Below, piece by piece: positions 8,338 through 16,313 of a DNA stretch of 64,000 bases (position 1 is the stretch's first letter; each line of letters opens with the position of its first letter). The position numbers and the translations under genes are program-made. The notes under the pieces are model-generated. The model was given only the letters and a program-made list of their open reading frames with translations. It was not told the DNA's origin and made no database searches. Source of the DNA: Candidatus Hydrogenedentota bacterium (lineage in GTDB: Bacteria; Hydrogenedentota; Hydrogenedentia; Hydrogenedentales; SLHB01); assembly GCA_020848835.1 (NCBI GenBank), contig JADLHJ010000004.1, positions 1-64,000 on the forward strand, in the 5' to 3' direction.

Positions 8338-9315
8338 ATGCGTTTACGGAATGTGGGGTTCGTTGCGATTCTCGCAATTGCGGTCGTTGCGGGTTCAGGC
8401 TGTAATCCCGATAAGAACAAGCTCCTTTTCAAACCGCAGGCGGGTGTAAAGCGGCTGGTGGACACGGAAGAAGCCATGAATATGTCCATGAAGATGATGG
8501 GCATGTCGATGAATTTTGGGACGGCAAAAGAATACACGTTTGAATTCACGCCAAAAGAAACCGATGCCGCGGGCGTTACGACTTTCGATGCCACAATAAA
8601 ATCGGTGAAGTTCGAAATGACGGGTCTTGACGGTTTGTTGGGTGGTATGGGAGGGCCGGGTGCGCCGCAGATTCCCGGTGGCGACGATCCGTTCGGCATC
8701 AAGTCGCTTAAGGCTGCGGTGAAGAGCGCTGAAGGTCAGACTTTCACTGTGAAGGTGAGTAAGCTGGGTGAAGTCACCGAGGTTTCCGGCGCGAACGCGA
8801 TCGCCGAGAAAGCATCGGCGTTATACAAAGCCCCTGCAGTGGCCGCGAAAATACCGGCCAAGCAGGTGCTCACAAATCATCTGGGTGACAACACAATGAA
8901 GTACAGCATGATGGGAATTTTCACGGCACGCCCGGAAACGAAACTAAATATTGGCGACACGTGGCAAAACAAATTTAACGGCGGCGACAATATGGCCGAG
9001 GTTATTGGCGATGCGACGTTCACGGTGAAGGAACGGGCAAACGGGACAGTGACGGCTGACAGCGTGAGCAAGGTGGAGATTAAGCCGGGAGCGGACTTGA
9101 AGCAACAGATGGGGAACATCCCAGGTTTCACGATGGAGATGTCAGGGCAGGGCTCTGGTACGGCCAAATTCGACGAGACGACGGGATGGCTGGTCGAATA
9201 TGCTGACATGGCGAAAGTGCCGGGAAAGATGTCGTTCCCCGCAGGCCCGATGGGTAATGTGTCCATGGACATGGAGACGTCGTACAAAGTTTCTTACAAG
9301 TCGTATCCCGGCTGA
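8338..9315 (+). CDS. Lipoprotein, DUF6263-like
   Basis: A lipoprotein signal ends in the lipobox AGSGC (Cys22). The mature ~300 residues are beta-rich and contain a methionine cluster (MNMSMKMMGMSM) and a Gly/Met linker (GGMGGPGAPQIPGG). The layout resembles DUF6263-type lipoproteins, whose role is unknown. It starts two bases after thiL, so it is probably cotranscribed, though no functional link to cofactor repair is evident. The methionine clusters could bind soft metals, but that is speculation. Confidence 0.7.
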   Translation: MRLRNVGFVAILAIAVVAGSGCNPDKNKLLFKPQAGVKRLVDTEEAMNMSMKMMGMSMNFGTAKEYTFEFTPKETDAAGVTTFDATIKSVKFEMTGLDGLLGGMGGPGAPQIPGGDDPFGIKSLKAAVKSAEGQTFTVKVSKLGEVTEVSGANAIAEKASALYKAPAVAAKIPAKQVLTNHLGDNTMKYSMMGIFTARPETKLNIGDTWQNKFNGGDNMAEVIGDATFTVKERANGTVTADSVSKVEIKPGADLKQQMGNIPGFTMEMSGQGSGTAKFDETTGWLVEYADMAKVPGKMSFPAGPMGNVSMDMETSYKVSYKSYPG

Positions 9316-9415
9316 GTATCGACGCGAAATACTTTCTGCTGCTTGCGCGTTTCGGTTGCGCTTTGATACCGTACCGCGCCCTACCTCGATTGGCGGATTG
9401 CTGTAACTGGAGATC

Positions 9416-10141
9416 ATGACCGTGGAAGGTTTGTTTACCGTCGAAAACCTCATCGCCTTTGTCACGTTGACGGCGCTGGAAATTGTTCTCGGCATCGACA
9501 ACATCGTGATGGTGGCGATACTCACGGGAAAACTTCCCCAGGAGCAGCAGGCCAAAGCGCGGCAGATTGGCTTGGCGCTGGCGATGGGCATGCGAATCCT
9601 GCTGCTGCTGACGCTCTCTTGGATCATGGGTCTCACCAAACCCTTCGTAACCCTGTGGGGATTTGGCATCTCCGGTCGCGACTTAATCCTCTTAATTGGC
9701 GGCCTCTTTCTGATTGGCAAGGGTACCGTCGAGATTCACGACAAGATAGAGGGTGGCGCTCACGAGGCGGGCAAGGCGAAGTTGGCTTCTTATGGCATGG
9801 TGCTCGCGCAAATCATGCTGCTCGATCTCGTGTTCTCCCTGGATTCTGTTATCACTGCGGTGGGAATGGCCCAGAACGTTATCGTCATGATTGCTGCGAT
9901 CATTGTCGCCGTCATCGTGATGATGGTATTTGCGGGTACCGTGAGCGCATTTATCACCCGGCACCCGACCTTGAAGATTTTGGCCCTGTCGTTCCTCATA
10001 CTTATTGGCGTGATGCTTACGGTTGAGGGACTCCACCAGCATGTATCCAAAGGGTATATTTACTTTGCGATGGCCTTTTCGATATGTGTAGAGACACTCA
10101 ATATCCGTATGCGCACAAAGGCGCAGACGCAGGCGCATTAA
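9416..10141 (+). CDS. TerC-family integral membrane protein
   Basis: A 241-residue membrane protein with about seven hydrophobic helices and the TerC acidic motifs ALEIVLGIDNIVM (first helix) and LDLVFSLDSVITAVGMA (middle), both with conserved Asp residues. TerC/YkgH-type proteins are linked to metal (often manganese) efflux at the Sec translocon and to tellurite resistance. A hydrophilic loop of about 20 residues (EIHDKIEGGAHEAGKAK) lies after helix three. No other ter gene is nearby. Confidence 0.88.
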   Translation: MTVEGLFTVENLIAFVTLTALEIVLGIDNIVMVAILTGKLPQEQQAKARQIGLALAMGMRILLLLTLSWIMGLTKPFVTLWGFGISGRDLILLIGGLFLIGKGTVEIHDKIEGGAHEAGKAKLASYGMVLAQIMLLDLVFSLDSVITAVGMAQNVIVMIAAIIVAVIVMMVFAGTVSAFITRHPTLKILALSFLILIGVMLTVEGLHQHVSKGYIYFAMAFSICVETLNIRMRTKAQTQAH

Positions 10142-10219
10142 CAGTTTGCAACTCGCTGCAATATATTGACTTATGCTCTTCTTTTGGTGTGGATAAGCGT
10201 GGAACGTACACGTTTTTGA

Positions 10220-10248
10220 TTGACTGTTTTCGCCCGATTTGCTATCCT
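10220..10248 (+). promoter_or_regulatory. Sigma-70-type promoter upstream of the 62-residue ORF
   Basis: TTGACT (10220-10225), exactly 17 bases, then TATCCT (10243-10248): 5/6 and 4/6 matches at ideal spacing. Transcription would begin near 10255, leaving a ~125-base leader before the small gene at 10382. The rest of the 240-base gap after TerC shows nothing else I can support. Confidence 0.6.
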
Positions 10249-10381
10249 TAACGCGTGCGAATTCTGCGGAGGATTCGCCGCCTGTCACGTGGTTGGGCTG
10301 ACCACTCATAGTTCTGGCCGTCGCAAGGTTCGAAAGTAGTAGTTCCTCATTTACGCCCAGATAAAAGAGGAGAACTGGAAA

Positions 10382-10570
10382 TTGGCCGTCTATCGCTATA
10401 CGGGCACCGTAACTTACAAAGATGATTGCGTGGAGCGGGGGACTGTCGTGGCTAACACGAAAGAAGACGCCGTCGAAAAGCTGCGCAAATATCGGGTGGA
10501 GACCCTCAAAATCCAGAAGGTTCCCGGGCAATCGGGCTTTTTCATGGGGTTTGCCGCTTCGATAAAGTAA
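10382..10570 (+). CDS. Small protein resembling the N-terminus of GspF/PilC
   Basis: A 62-residue product starting at TTG with GAGGAG about 9 bases upstream. The pattern VYRYTGTVTYKDDCVERGTV, then EDAVEKLRKYRVETLKIQKV, matches the first ~45 residues of GspF/PilC-like proteins (VYKY...G..V.G.I.A....A...L......P..I), but the membrane domains are absent. It has its own strong promoter, so it looks like a real stand-alone gene. Function unknown; the GspF-like reading is a pattern match. Confidence 0.6.
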   Translation: MAVYRYTGTVTYKDDCVERGTVVANTKEDAVEKLRKYRVETLKIQKVPGQSGFFMGFAASIK

Positions 10571-10592
10571 CCCGCCGCTAGGTGAGGCGGGT
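10570..10592. terminator. Hairpin between convergent genes
   Basis: ACCCGCC (10570-10576) and GGCGGGT (10586-10592) form a 7-bp stem with a 9-base loop, between the plus-strand small gene and the minus-strand Cys-rich gene, whose stop lies in the loop. The T-tract is poor on both strands, so terminator function is only suggested by position. Confidence 0.35.
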
Positions 10593-10811
10593 GCTTCCCG
10601 CCGCGTTTAGCGATGCCTTGTCATCGATTTGCTTGAGCAAATCCTTGATGATGTCGTTGTATTTCAGGAACATGCACTTGTTAAACAAAGGGCAGGCATC
10701 GCATTCCTTCAGTTTTTCTTCATCAATCCGCAGGTAGTGCTGTTTCGAGTGGTCGCGAAACCGGATGGTCATGTTCGCGCACTGTCCAAAACATTCCTTG
10801 AGCGGGGCCAT
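10578..10811 (-). CDS. Small Cys-rich protein downstream of ComF
   Basis: A 77-residue protein beginning MAPLKECFGQC and carrying CDACPLFNKC, five cysteines in two clusters (CxxxC and CxxCxxxxxC) followed by an amphipathic Lys/Asp-rich helix. This suggests a zinc or iron-sulfur site, but I do not recognise a named family. I chose ATG 10811, with AAAGGA ahead of it inside the end of comF, four bases after the comF stop; longer in-frame forms would overlap comF for no reason. Probably coexpressed with comF. Confidence 0.65.
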   Translation of the reverse strand: MAPLKECFGQCANMTIRFRDHSKQHYLRIDEEKLKECDACPLFNKCMFLKYNDIIKDLLKQIDDKASLNAAGSTRLT

Positions 10812-10815
10812 TCGT

Positions 10816-11628
10816 CTATTCCTTTCGTCCCAAATCTGCACTATCGGCGTCCGAGCCCGGAATCGCCAAGGCGACGGCCAGCACATCAACTACGGTGGCG
10901 CCGCCTTTCTTCAGCACGGTAGCGCATTCGTGAATCGTTGCGCCAGTCGTGACAACATCGTCAATTAATAATACCCGTTTTTTGTCAAAGTTGGCGTCAC
11001 GCGAAAGGCCGAATGCTCCACGGACGCTTTCTTTCCGCTGTTTGTCCGTGTGGAGGCGACTTTGGACATGGGTGGGGCGCAGACGGACTAGCGAAGTGTC
11101 GATGACCGCATCTGAGAACAGCGGCAAAATTTCGCGCGCGAGCAGTTCGGCCTGGTTGAACCCGCGCGCGCGGCGGCGTACGCGATGAAGCGGAACGGGC
11201 ACAATGTAGTCGTATGCGTCACAATCCAATTCCCTCTCCGCCTGTTCCCGCAGTAGTTCTCCGAGCGGGCGTGCGATGCGAGGTTTGTCGTTGAACTTCA
11301 GGCGTTTGATCGCCAACTGGATCGCGCCGTCGTAGCGCGCAGCAGCCAGAACGCGATCGTAGGGGTACGGTTTCTTCTGTGTACTGCAGGGTCCGCAACG
11401 GAAGTTCGATCGCGTGCCCAGCCCGACGCCTGCGCGATGCGGCTTGCCACAGATGGGACAAAATGGCCGTTCGATGCGCGGGCTGCTTTCCCAGCATGTC
11501 GGACAGAAGTAGCCGTTGTCGTCGGTGAGCAGGCGAATTCTACATTGCTGGCAGAAAATTGGGAAGGTTAGGTTTTTGACTGTAAGCGTCCACTCGCGCG
11601 CTGCGGCCGATATGTCGCCTTTATTCAT
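10816..11628 (-). CDS. comF: ComF-family phosphoribosyltransferase-like protein
   Basis: N-terminal zinc ribbon with four CxxC-type pairs (CQQC, CPTC, CPICG, CGPC) over the first ~85 residues, then a type I PRT domain with VPVPLHRVRRRARGFNQAE and the PRPP loop VLLIDDVVTTGAT. In naturally transformable bacteria ComF helps imported single-stranded DNA in the cytosol; elsewhere its role is unclear. Length (270) is normal for the family. Confidence 0.9.
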   Translation of the reverse strand: MNKGDISAAAREWTLTVKNLTFPIFCQQCRIRLLTDDNGYFCPTCWESSPRIERPFCPICGKPHRAGVGLGTRSNFRCGPCSTQKKPYPYDRVLAAARYDGAIQLAIKRLKFNDKPRIARPLGELLREQAERELDCDAYDYIVPVPLHRVRRRARGFNQAELLAREILPLFSDAVIDTSLVRLRPTHVQSRLHTDKQRKESVRGAFGLSRDANFDKKRVLLIDDVVTTGATIHECATVLKKGGATVVDVLAVALAIPGSDADSADLGRKE

Positions 11629-11644
11629 GGCTACCCTTAATGTA

Positions 11645-12535
11645 TCAACGCTTTTGACTCAAGAGTGGCGGAGGTTCCTGGCGTTGCAATAGGGGCGGCG
11701 GATCTTCGCGCGTGAGCATGGGGCCGACGTCGAGCGTGCGCATGGCTTGCTCCGTGGCGGCTATGCCATCGGTGATGCCGTCCACCTGCGCGGTGAAGTC
11801 GGATGTGTCGCGCGAATTGATCGCCATCTCGCTGATGACGCTGACTTTCTGCTCGATGCGTTCGAGCTCCAGGGTGAGATAATCGCGGTTCTCGACGGCG
11901 CGATCATAGTTTTCGAGACGTTGGTGCAAGGTCGCGACCTGATCTTGCAGCGAGCGGATGATGTTTTCGTGGCGTTTTTTCTCTTGCGCTTCCTTGAGGC
12001 CGGCTTCTGCCTCTGCGTGTTTCTCCGCAAGAAAGCTGCGGTCGGTGCCTTTCAAGAAACGGTCGAGCGCATCGACACTGTACAGCAGTTTTAGAAACAT
12101 CCACAGGAGGCGTTCGAGCGACGCAGTCTGGATTTCCGATGACGCGCTGGAGGTCTGCATGTGTTCGCCGCGGAATTGCTTCGCGAGGTTGTCGAGATGC
12201 AGACACCGATCGCGCAGCATCTCGAATTTGCGCCACGCCTCCGGTTTGAGGCCGGAGCGCATCTGGCGCATGAGATCGTCGGTGGGAATATTCTGAACGC
12301 CGACGCCACGGCCCGCGTACTTGCGGGCATCGACGGACTTGCGAAATTTCGGATGCGTGGAAAGCAAACCGAGGTAGGCGATTTCCGCGGCGCCAAATAG
12401 CGGAAGGAAGATGTCAGGATGTCCCGATAGGAACGCAAAGACCACGCCCGCGCCAAAGGCCAGCAGGTTCCAGTGCCAGGAAAACGCCGCGCCGAGGTAC
12501 TTCGTAAAGCCGGGTCTGGGCGGTTTGCCGCTCAT
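11645..12535 (-). CDS. Coiled-coil membrane protein of the PspA/ABC unit
   Basis: Two hydrophobic segments near the N-terminus (about 22-37 and 40-58) precede a ~170-residue, charged, helical region with heptad-like spacing (LKEAQEKKRHENIIRSL, LHQRLENYDRAVENRDYL, LERIEQKVSVISEMAI). The tail has a duplicated PPPLLQRQEPPPLL. I recognise no domain family. Its start overlaps the ABC ATPase stop by 4 bases, so it belongs to the transporter unit and may couple it to, or scaffold, the PspA-like protein. That role is inference. Confidence 0.7.
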   Translation of the reverse strand: MSGKPPRPGFTKYLGAAFSWHWNLLAFGAGVVFAFLSGHPDIFLPLFGAAEIAYLGLLSTHPKFRKSVDARKYAGRGVGVQNIPTDDLMRQMRSGLKPEAWRKFEMLRDRCLHLDNLAKQFRGEHMQTSSASSEIQTASLERLLWMFLKLLYSVDALDRFLKGTDRSFLAEKHAEAEAGLKEAQEKKRHENIIRSLQDQVATLHQRLENYDRAVENRDYLTLELERIEQKVSVISEMAINSRDTSDFTAQVDGITDGIAATEQAMRTLDVGPMLTREDPPPLLQRQEPPPLLSQKR

Positions 12536-13407
12536 GTCTTTCCTTCTTCAAGGCCATCCAGGATTTCGCGGACATGATATACGGTTTCGAGGAAAGACTT
12601 CTCGCGCATGATGTGGCGCGCGGGCCGGTCAGGCGGGGAGATGCGGAATTGGTGAATGATCGTGCCGGGGGAGTTGCTGAAGATGTAGCAGCGATCGCCC
12701 AGAAAAACGGCCTCGTTCACATCGTGCGTGATGAAAAACACGGTCGCCTGTACCTCGCGCCACAGCTCGATTAGCAGGTCCTGCATGTTGTGGCGCGTGG
12801 CAGGATCGAGCGCGCCGAAGGGTTCGTCCATAAGGATGACGCGCGGCTTCAGGATGAGTGTGCGCGCGATGGCCACGCGCTGACGCATGCCGCCGGAGAG
12901 TTGGTGCGGATATTTGTACGCATCCTTAACAGGGTTCAGCTTTACCTTCGCGATCCATTCTTTGGCGAGTTCGTAGCGTTCTTTTTGCGCGATGCCACGA
13001 CATTCCAATCCGAATGCGACGTTATCCAACACGGTGCGATTGTCGAAGCTCGTGTAATCCTGAAAGACCATACCGCGATCCGGGCCGGGTCCGGTGATGG
13101 GTTTTCCAGCAAGCAACACCTCTCCGCGCGTGGGTGGGTGGTGCGGCGCAAGACCTGCAATTTGACGAAGTACGGTGCTTTTCCCGCAACCGCTGGGGCC
13201 GAGTATTGCAACAAACTCACCGTGGCCCTCGACGTCCTCTACAGAGAAGGTCACGTCACGGATCGCCGTGAACGCTTTGCTCGTGTTCGCGTTGAAAGTC
13301 TTTGTTACGCCTTTAAATTCGACGACCGGAGGCACGCCTTCTTTAGGCGTTCCGCGCGGTATTTCGGTGATGCTGCAGGGGGGCAGCGGTGTCGCGACGC
13401 CGGCCAT
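12532..13407 (-). CDS. ABC transporter ATPase, nitrate/taurine (SsuB/TauB) type
   Basis: A complete ABC ATPase: Walker A GPSGCGKST at 70-78, Q-loop in VFQDYTSF, signature LSGGMRQRVAIAR, Walker B VILMDEPFGALD and the H-loop THD. Sequence style is that of the nitrate/sulfonate/taurine importers. A 30-residue Pro-rich N-terminal extension precedes the domain. TAATG overlap with the permease upstream and ATGA overlap with the coiled-coil gene downstream show one transcript with coupled translation. Confidence 0.92.
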   Translation of the reverse strand: MAGVATPLPPCSITEIPRGTPKEGVPPVVEFKGVTKTFNANTSKAFTAIRDVTFSVEDVEGHGEFVAILGPSGCGKSTVLRQIAGLAPHHPPTRGEVLLAGKPITGPGPDRGMVFQDYTSFDNRTVLDNVAFGLECRGIAQKERYELAKEWIAKVKLNPVKDAYKYPHQLSGGMRQRVAIARTLILKPRVILMDEPFGALDPATRHNMQDLLIELWREVQATVFFITHDVNEAVFLGDRCYIFSNSPGTIIHQFRISPPDRPARHIMREKSFLETVYHVREILDGLEEGKT

Positions 13408-14441
13408 TATTGTTCACCCATGCGCTTGTAAGGAAAGCACCAGCGCTGCACGGTGAGGATGCCGCGATCAATTCCGAAAGCGAGCAGGGAAATCAGAATC
13501 AGCGAGAGATAAATGTGCTCGCGCGGGCCTTGGCGTTGGCTGAGGTTGATGATCGCGCCGAGGCCGTAGTCGGCGTTGATGACTTCCGCGAGCATGATAT
13601 AGCCGAATGCGAGACCAAACAGAAGCCGCAAACTATTCACCACATCCGGCATGGCGAGCGGCATCAACACTTTTTGAATCGCCTGATACGCCAGCGGCGG
13701 AAACCAGAGCACAAAACCTAGGAACAGCCCGAAGATAGAAACCTGGGCAAAGCCAATGCGCCAGGCGGCGATCAATTCGATGTCGTTAGGGCCCGGGCGT
13801 TGCGCGAGGCGGTAATACGCGGCGCCGAACACGATTGCGTAGCCGAGCCCGACGATCGCGGCCCATTTCGCGCCGTGCCTGGGAACGTATTTTGCCCCCA
13901 GCGTATAGGCGGCGTCCAGGTAGGAGTCCGGTACGTCTTCGACCGAGCGCACGGTGTCGAAAAAAATAAACGCAACCGATGCAAAAAAGATGAACATGAC
14001 TTTCTGCAGTTCGCCCAGCCCAAACCACATTAGTGTGAGGGGTATCAATGCCGCTATTGGGATGTTCCGGCCGAAAATGGAGATTGGGCGCAGAAACGCG
14101 TTCAGTCTAAGAAACGAACCGGCGCAGATGCCGAGCGGGACCGCGATGGCCGCAGCGAGTATAAACCCGCCGAGCACGCGGCCTAGGCTTGCTATCGCGC
14201 CGCGCGCGAGTGCGCGTTCAAACCAGAGCTTTGGAAAAGAGTGAACCGTGTCCGCCAGACTGGGCAGCGTGATGGGGTCGACGATACGTTCCTCGACCGG
14301 GCCGGCGGTAACGATGTACCAAATGAAAAGCGCGAGCGCGATGCACGTGGCGGACATCACCGCGCTTTGAAGCGCGGATGGACGGTCCCGAATGGTCGCC
14401 CAATCGGAGAACCGCGTCGCAAATCGCCGGAGAGCTTCCAT
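13407..14441 (-). CDS. ABC permease (SsuC/TauC-like) with interrupted EAA loop
   Basis: A multi-helix inner-membrane permease of the nitrate/taurine class (helices about 28-46, 84-108, 126-162, 272-286, 310-325). At 344 residues it is about 80 longer than SsuC/TauC. The cytoplasmic EAA loop that docks on the ATPase starts normally (SYLDAAYTLGAKYVPR, 173-188). It is then broken by about 65 residues holding two extra hydrophobic stretches (about 193-208 and 228-250) before the expected VLMPLAMPDVVNSLR (258-272). The reading frame is intact and both junctions are clean, so this is an insertion and not a frameshift. It lies in the PspA/ABC unit, 28 bases after the substrate-binding gene. Confidence 0.85.
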   Translation of the reverse strand: MEALRRFATRFSDWATIRDRPSALQSAVMSATCIALALFIWYIVTAGPVEERIVDPITLPSLADTVHSFPKLWFERALARGAIASLGRVLGGFILAAAIAVPLGICAGSFLRLNAFLRPISIFGRNIPIAALIPLTLMWFGLGELQKVMFIFFASVAFIFFDTVRSVEDVPDSYLDAAYTLGAKYVPRHGAKWAAIVGLGYAIVFGAAYYRLAQRPGPNDIELIAAWRIGFAQVSIFGLFLGFVLWFPPLAYQAIQKVLMPLAMPDVVNSLRLLFGLAFGYIMLAEVINADYGLGAIINLSQRQGPREHIYLSLILISLLAFGIDRGILTVQRWCFPYKRMGEQ

Positions 14442-14469
14442 TACCCGATTAGCCCGCCGTGAGTGCGCG

Positions 14470-16266
14470 CTATTCCGCCGCTTCCAGCGGGTATACCTTC
14501 ACTTCGACGCGGCGGTTTTTCGCCTGGTCGAGCGGGTTTGACGGATCGGCGGGGACGTCCCAGCCGAGGCCCTGCGCGGCGAACTGCTTCGGATCGAGCG
14601 ACGGGAACTTGTTGACCAGCGCTTCCTTCACCGCATTTGCGCGCTGATCGGAAAGCTCTTTCACGAGGTTCGCGGGTATCTTTCCTTTCATGCTGCTGTC
14701 GGTGTGGCCTTCTATGATGATGCGCGCGGCGCCGAATTGCCCCGCGAGCTTGCCGACTTCTTCGAGAACGAAGTCCACGTTCGGATCGTAAGGCCGCTCG
14801 GTGGTCTTGCCGTTTTCCGTCGTCTCAATCTTCTTATACAGATCGTAGCTGTTCGGGAAGAAGTGGAACGTCACAACCTTTGTGAGAATTTCCCCGCTTT
14901 CCGCCTTGATGCTCTGTACGGTTTTCGGCGTGAATGCGACCTGATACTCGTTCTTGCTGTTTGCGTACTTTTCTTCTGCGCCGAGCTTTTGAATGATCGA
15001 GAAGTCCATGACCTTGTCGAACGAAACCGGCGCACTGATCTTGCCGATGTGGCGATACAGGTAGAGCGCGGTGTTCCAAGTTCGTTCGAAATTCGCGGGG
15101 TTGTTCGCGTTCATAAAGAAGTCGCGGTTCTCAGCGTAGTTTGTCGAATGCGCGTCGCCAAGCATCGCGAGGCATTCGTCGCCGGGGATATTGTAGAGCT
15201 TCGACATGAAACCCGCGGCCTGTTGCTTGCCTTCGTCGGTTTTGGCCATCTCCATGCCTTCGAAGATGCCGCGAACTAGGCCTTCGCAAATGTCAGGATG
15301 GTCTTTTGCAAAATCCGCGCGCGCGAACCATACGTCAGCGATTAGCTTGTTCGCCGTTGCGGTCGTGACGAGTAGATGGTTCGAAGGTAGCTCCGTAAGT
15401 TTATAAATGTCCGGCGCCCAGCTTACGCAGGCGGCAATTTCTTTGTTGGTGTTAAACGCGGCGGCGGCCTGGAAAGCGTCCTGTGTGTAGATAAAATCAA
15501 CTTCCGCCGGTTGCACGCCGCCGTTGATGAGCGCGTTCAGCACGAAGAAATGACTCGGCGAGTTTTGGGCGAGCACGATTTTCTTGCCGCGCAGATCGGC
15601 GATGGTCGGGCGCTGCGGATCTTTTGCAGCGCTGCGGCGAATCACGATGCCGTCACCGCCATTCGACCAGTCCACCTGCTGATATATGCGCGGCCAGACG
15701 CGGCTGTCTTTCTGCAGCTCCTCCATGAACAACGGCACCATATCGAGCGTGCCCCAGCCGATATGCACTTTGCCCGCGGCGTAGGCATCGCGCATAAGGA
15801 CGGGGTCGTCGCTGAGTATGAGCTCGACTTTGAAGGGTTCGCCAGTTGGTGTGGTCCACACCTTGCCCGGGCCTTTGCCTTCGTTGAACAGGACGATCGG
15901 CGCCCAGCCAGCCCAGACGTTCAGCGCGAACTTCACCGTGCGATCCGCAAGGGGTTCGTATGACGACACGCCGCTGACCGGCGGCAACTTTTCCGACGCG
16001 ACAAAGTTGTATTCCTTGACGGTCGTTACGTTCGACGTGTCCGCCGCTTCAGCATCGCCGGTTGCGTCGGTTGTCGTGGAAGTCGTTTGTGGCGTGGAGG
16101 CCTGTTGCAGATCTGTTGGTGTAATCGGCGTTTGTTGTTGTGGCTGCGATTGTTGCGCAGAAGGGAACAGCACACCGCGCATGCCATAGCCTGCTAACGC
16201 AAGCACAACAAGAAACAGGACTACATAGAACGCCGTCTTCGGACGGCCACCTGGTTGGTCGCTCAT
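14470..16266 (-). CDS. Membrane-anchored substrate-binding protein fused to OmpA peptidoglycan domain
   Basis: Order: an N-terminal membrane anchor (12-33), a Gln/Thr-rich linker (38-85), an NMT1/SsuA-type substrate-binding domain (about 108-425; VKFALNVWAGWAPIV, AYAAGKVHIGWG, LRGKKIVLAQNSPSHF) and a C-terminal OmpA domain (about 462-596; IIIEGHTDSSM, LSDQRANAVKEAL, NRRVEVKV). The protein would be tethered to the inner membrane and bind peptidoglycan while presenting ligand to the permease. The C-terminal motifs are all present. The ligand is unknown; family relatives bind small oxyanions, sulfonates or thiamine precursors. Coupled with permease, ATPase and PspA genes. Confidence 0.9.
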   Translation of the reverse strand: MSDQPGGRPKTAFYVVLFLVVLALAGYGMRGVLFPSAQQSQPQQQTPITPTDLQQASTPQTTSTTTDATGDAEAADTSNVTTVKEYNFVASEKLPPVSGVSSYEPLADRTVKFALNVWAGWAPIVLFNEGKGPGKVWTTPTGEPFKVELILSDDPVLMRDAYAAGKVHIGWGTLDMVPLFMEELQKDSRVWPRIYQQVDWSNGGDGIVIRRSAAKDPQRPTIADLRGKKIVLAQNSPSHFFVLNALINGGVQPAEVDFIYTQDAFQAAAAFNTNKEIAACVSWAPDIYKLTELPSNHLLVTTATANKLIADVWFARADFAKDHPDICEGLVRGIFEGMEMAKTDEGKQQAAGFMSKLYNIPGDECLAMLGDAHSTNYAENRDFFMNANNPANFERTWNTALYLYRHIGKISAPVSFDKVMDFSIIQKLGAEEKYANSKNEYQVAFTPKTVQSIKAESGEILTKVVTFHFFPNSYDLYKKIETTENGKTTERPYDPNVDFVLEEVGKLAGQFGAARIIIEGHTDSSMKGKIPANLVKELSDQRANAVKEALVNKFPSLDPKQFAAQGLGWDVPADPSNPLDQAKNRRVEVKVYPLEAAE

Positions 16267-16313
16267 CGCAATGCTCCTTCCTGAAAAATGCTACGCGGAT
16301 TGGTGGGGACGCG

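Noticed and set aside
13407-14441. Frameshift or assembly error as cause of the interrupted EAA loop
   Set aside because: One uninterrupted frame covers both halves and the insertion, codon use is even, and the insert is cleanly hydrophobic/loop/hydrophobic.
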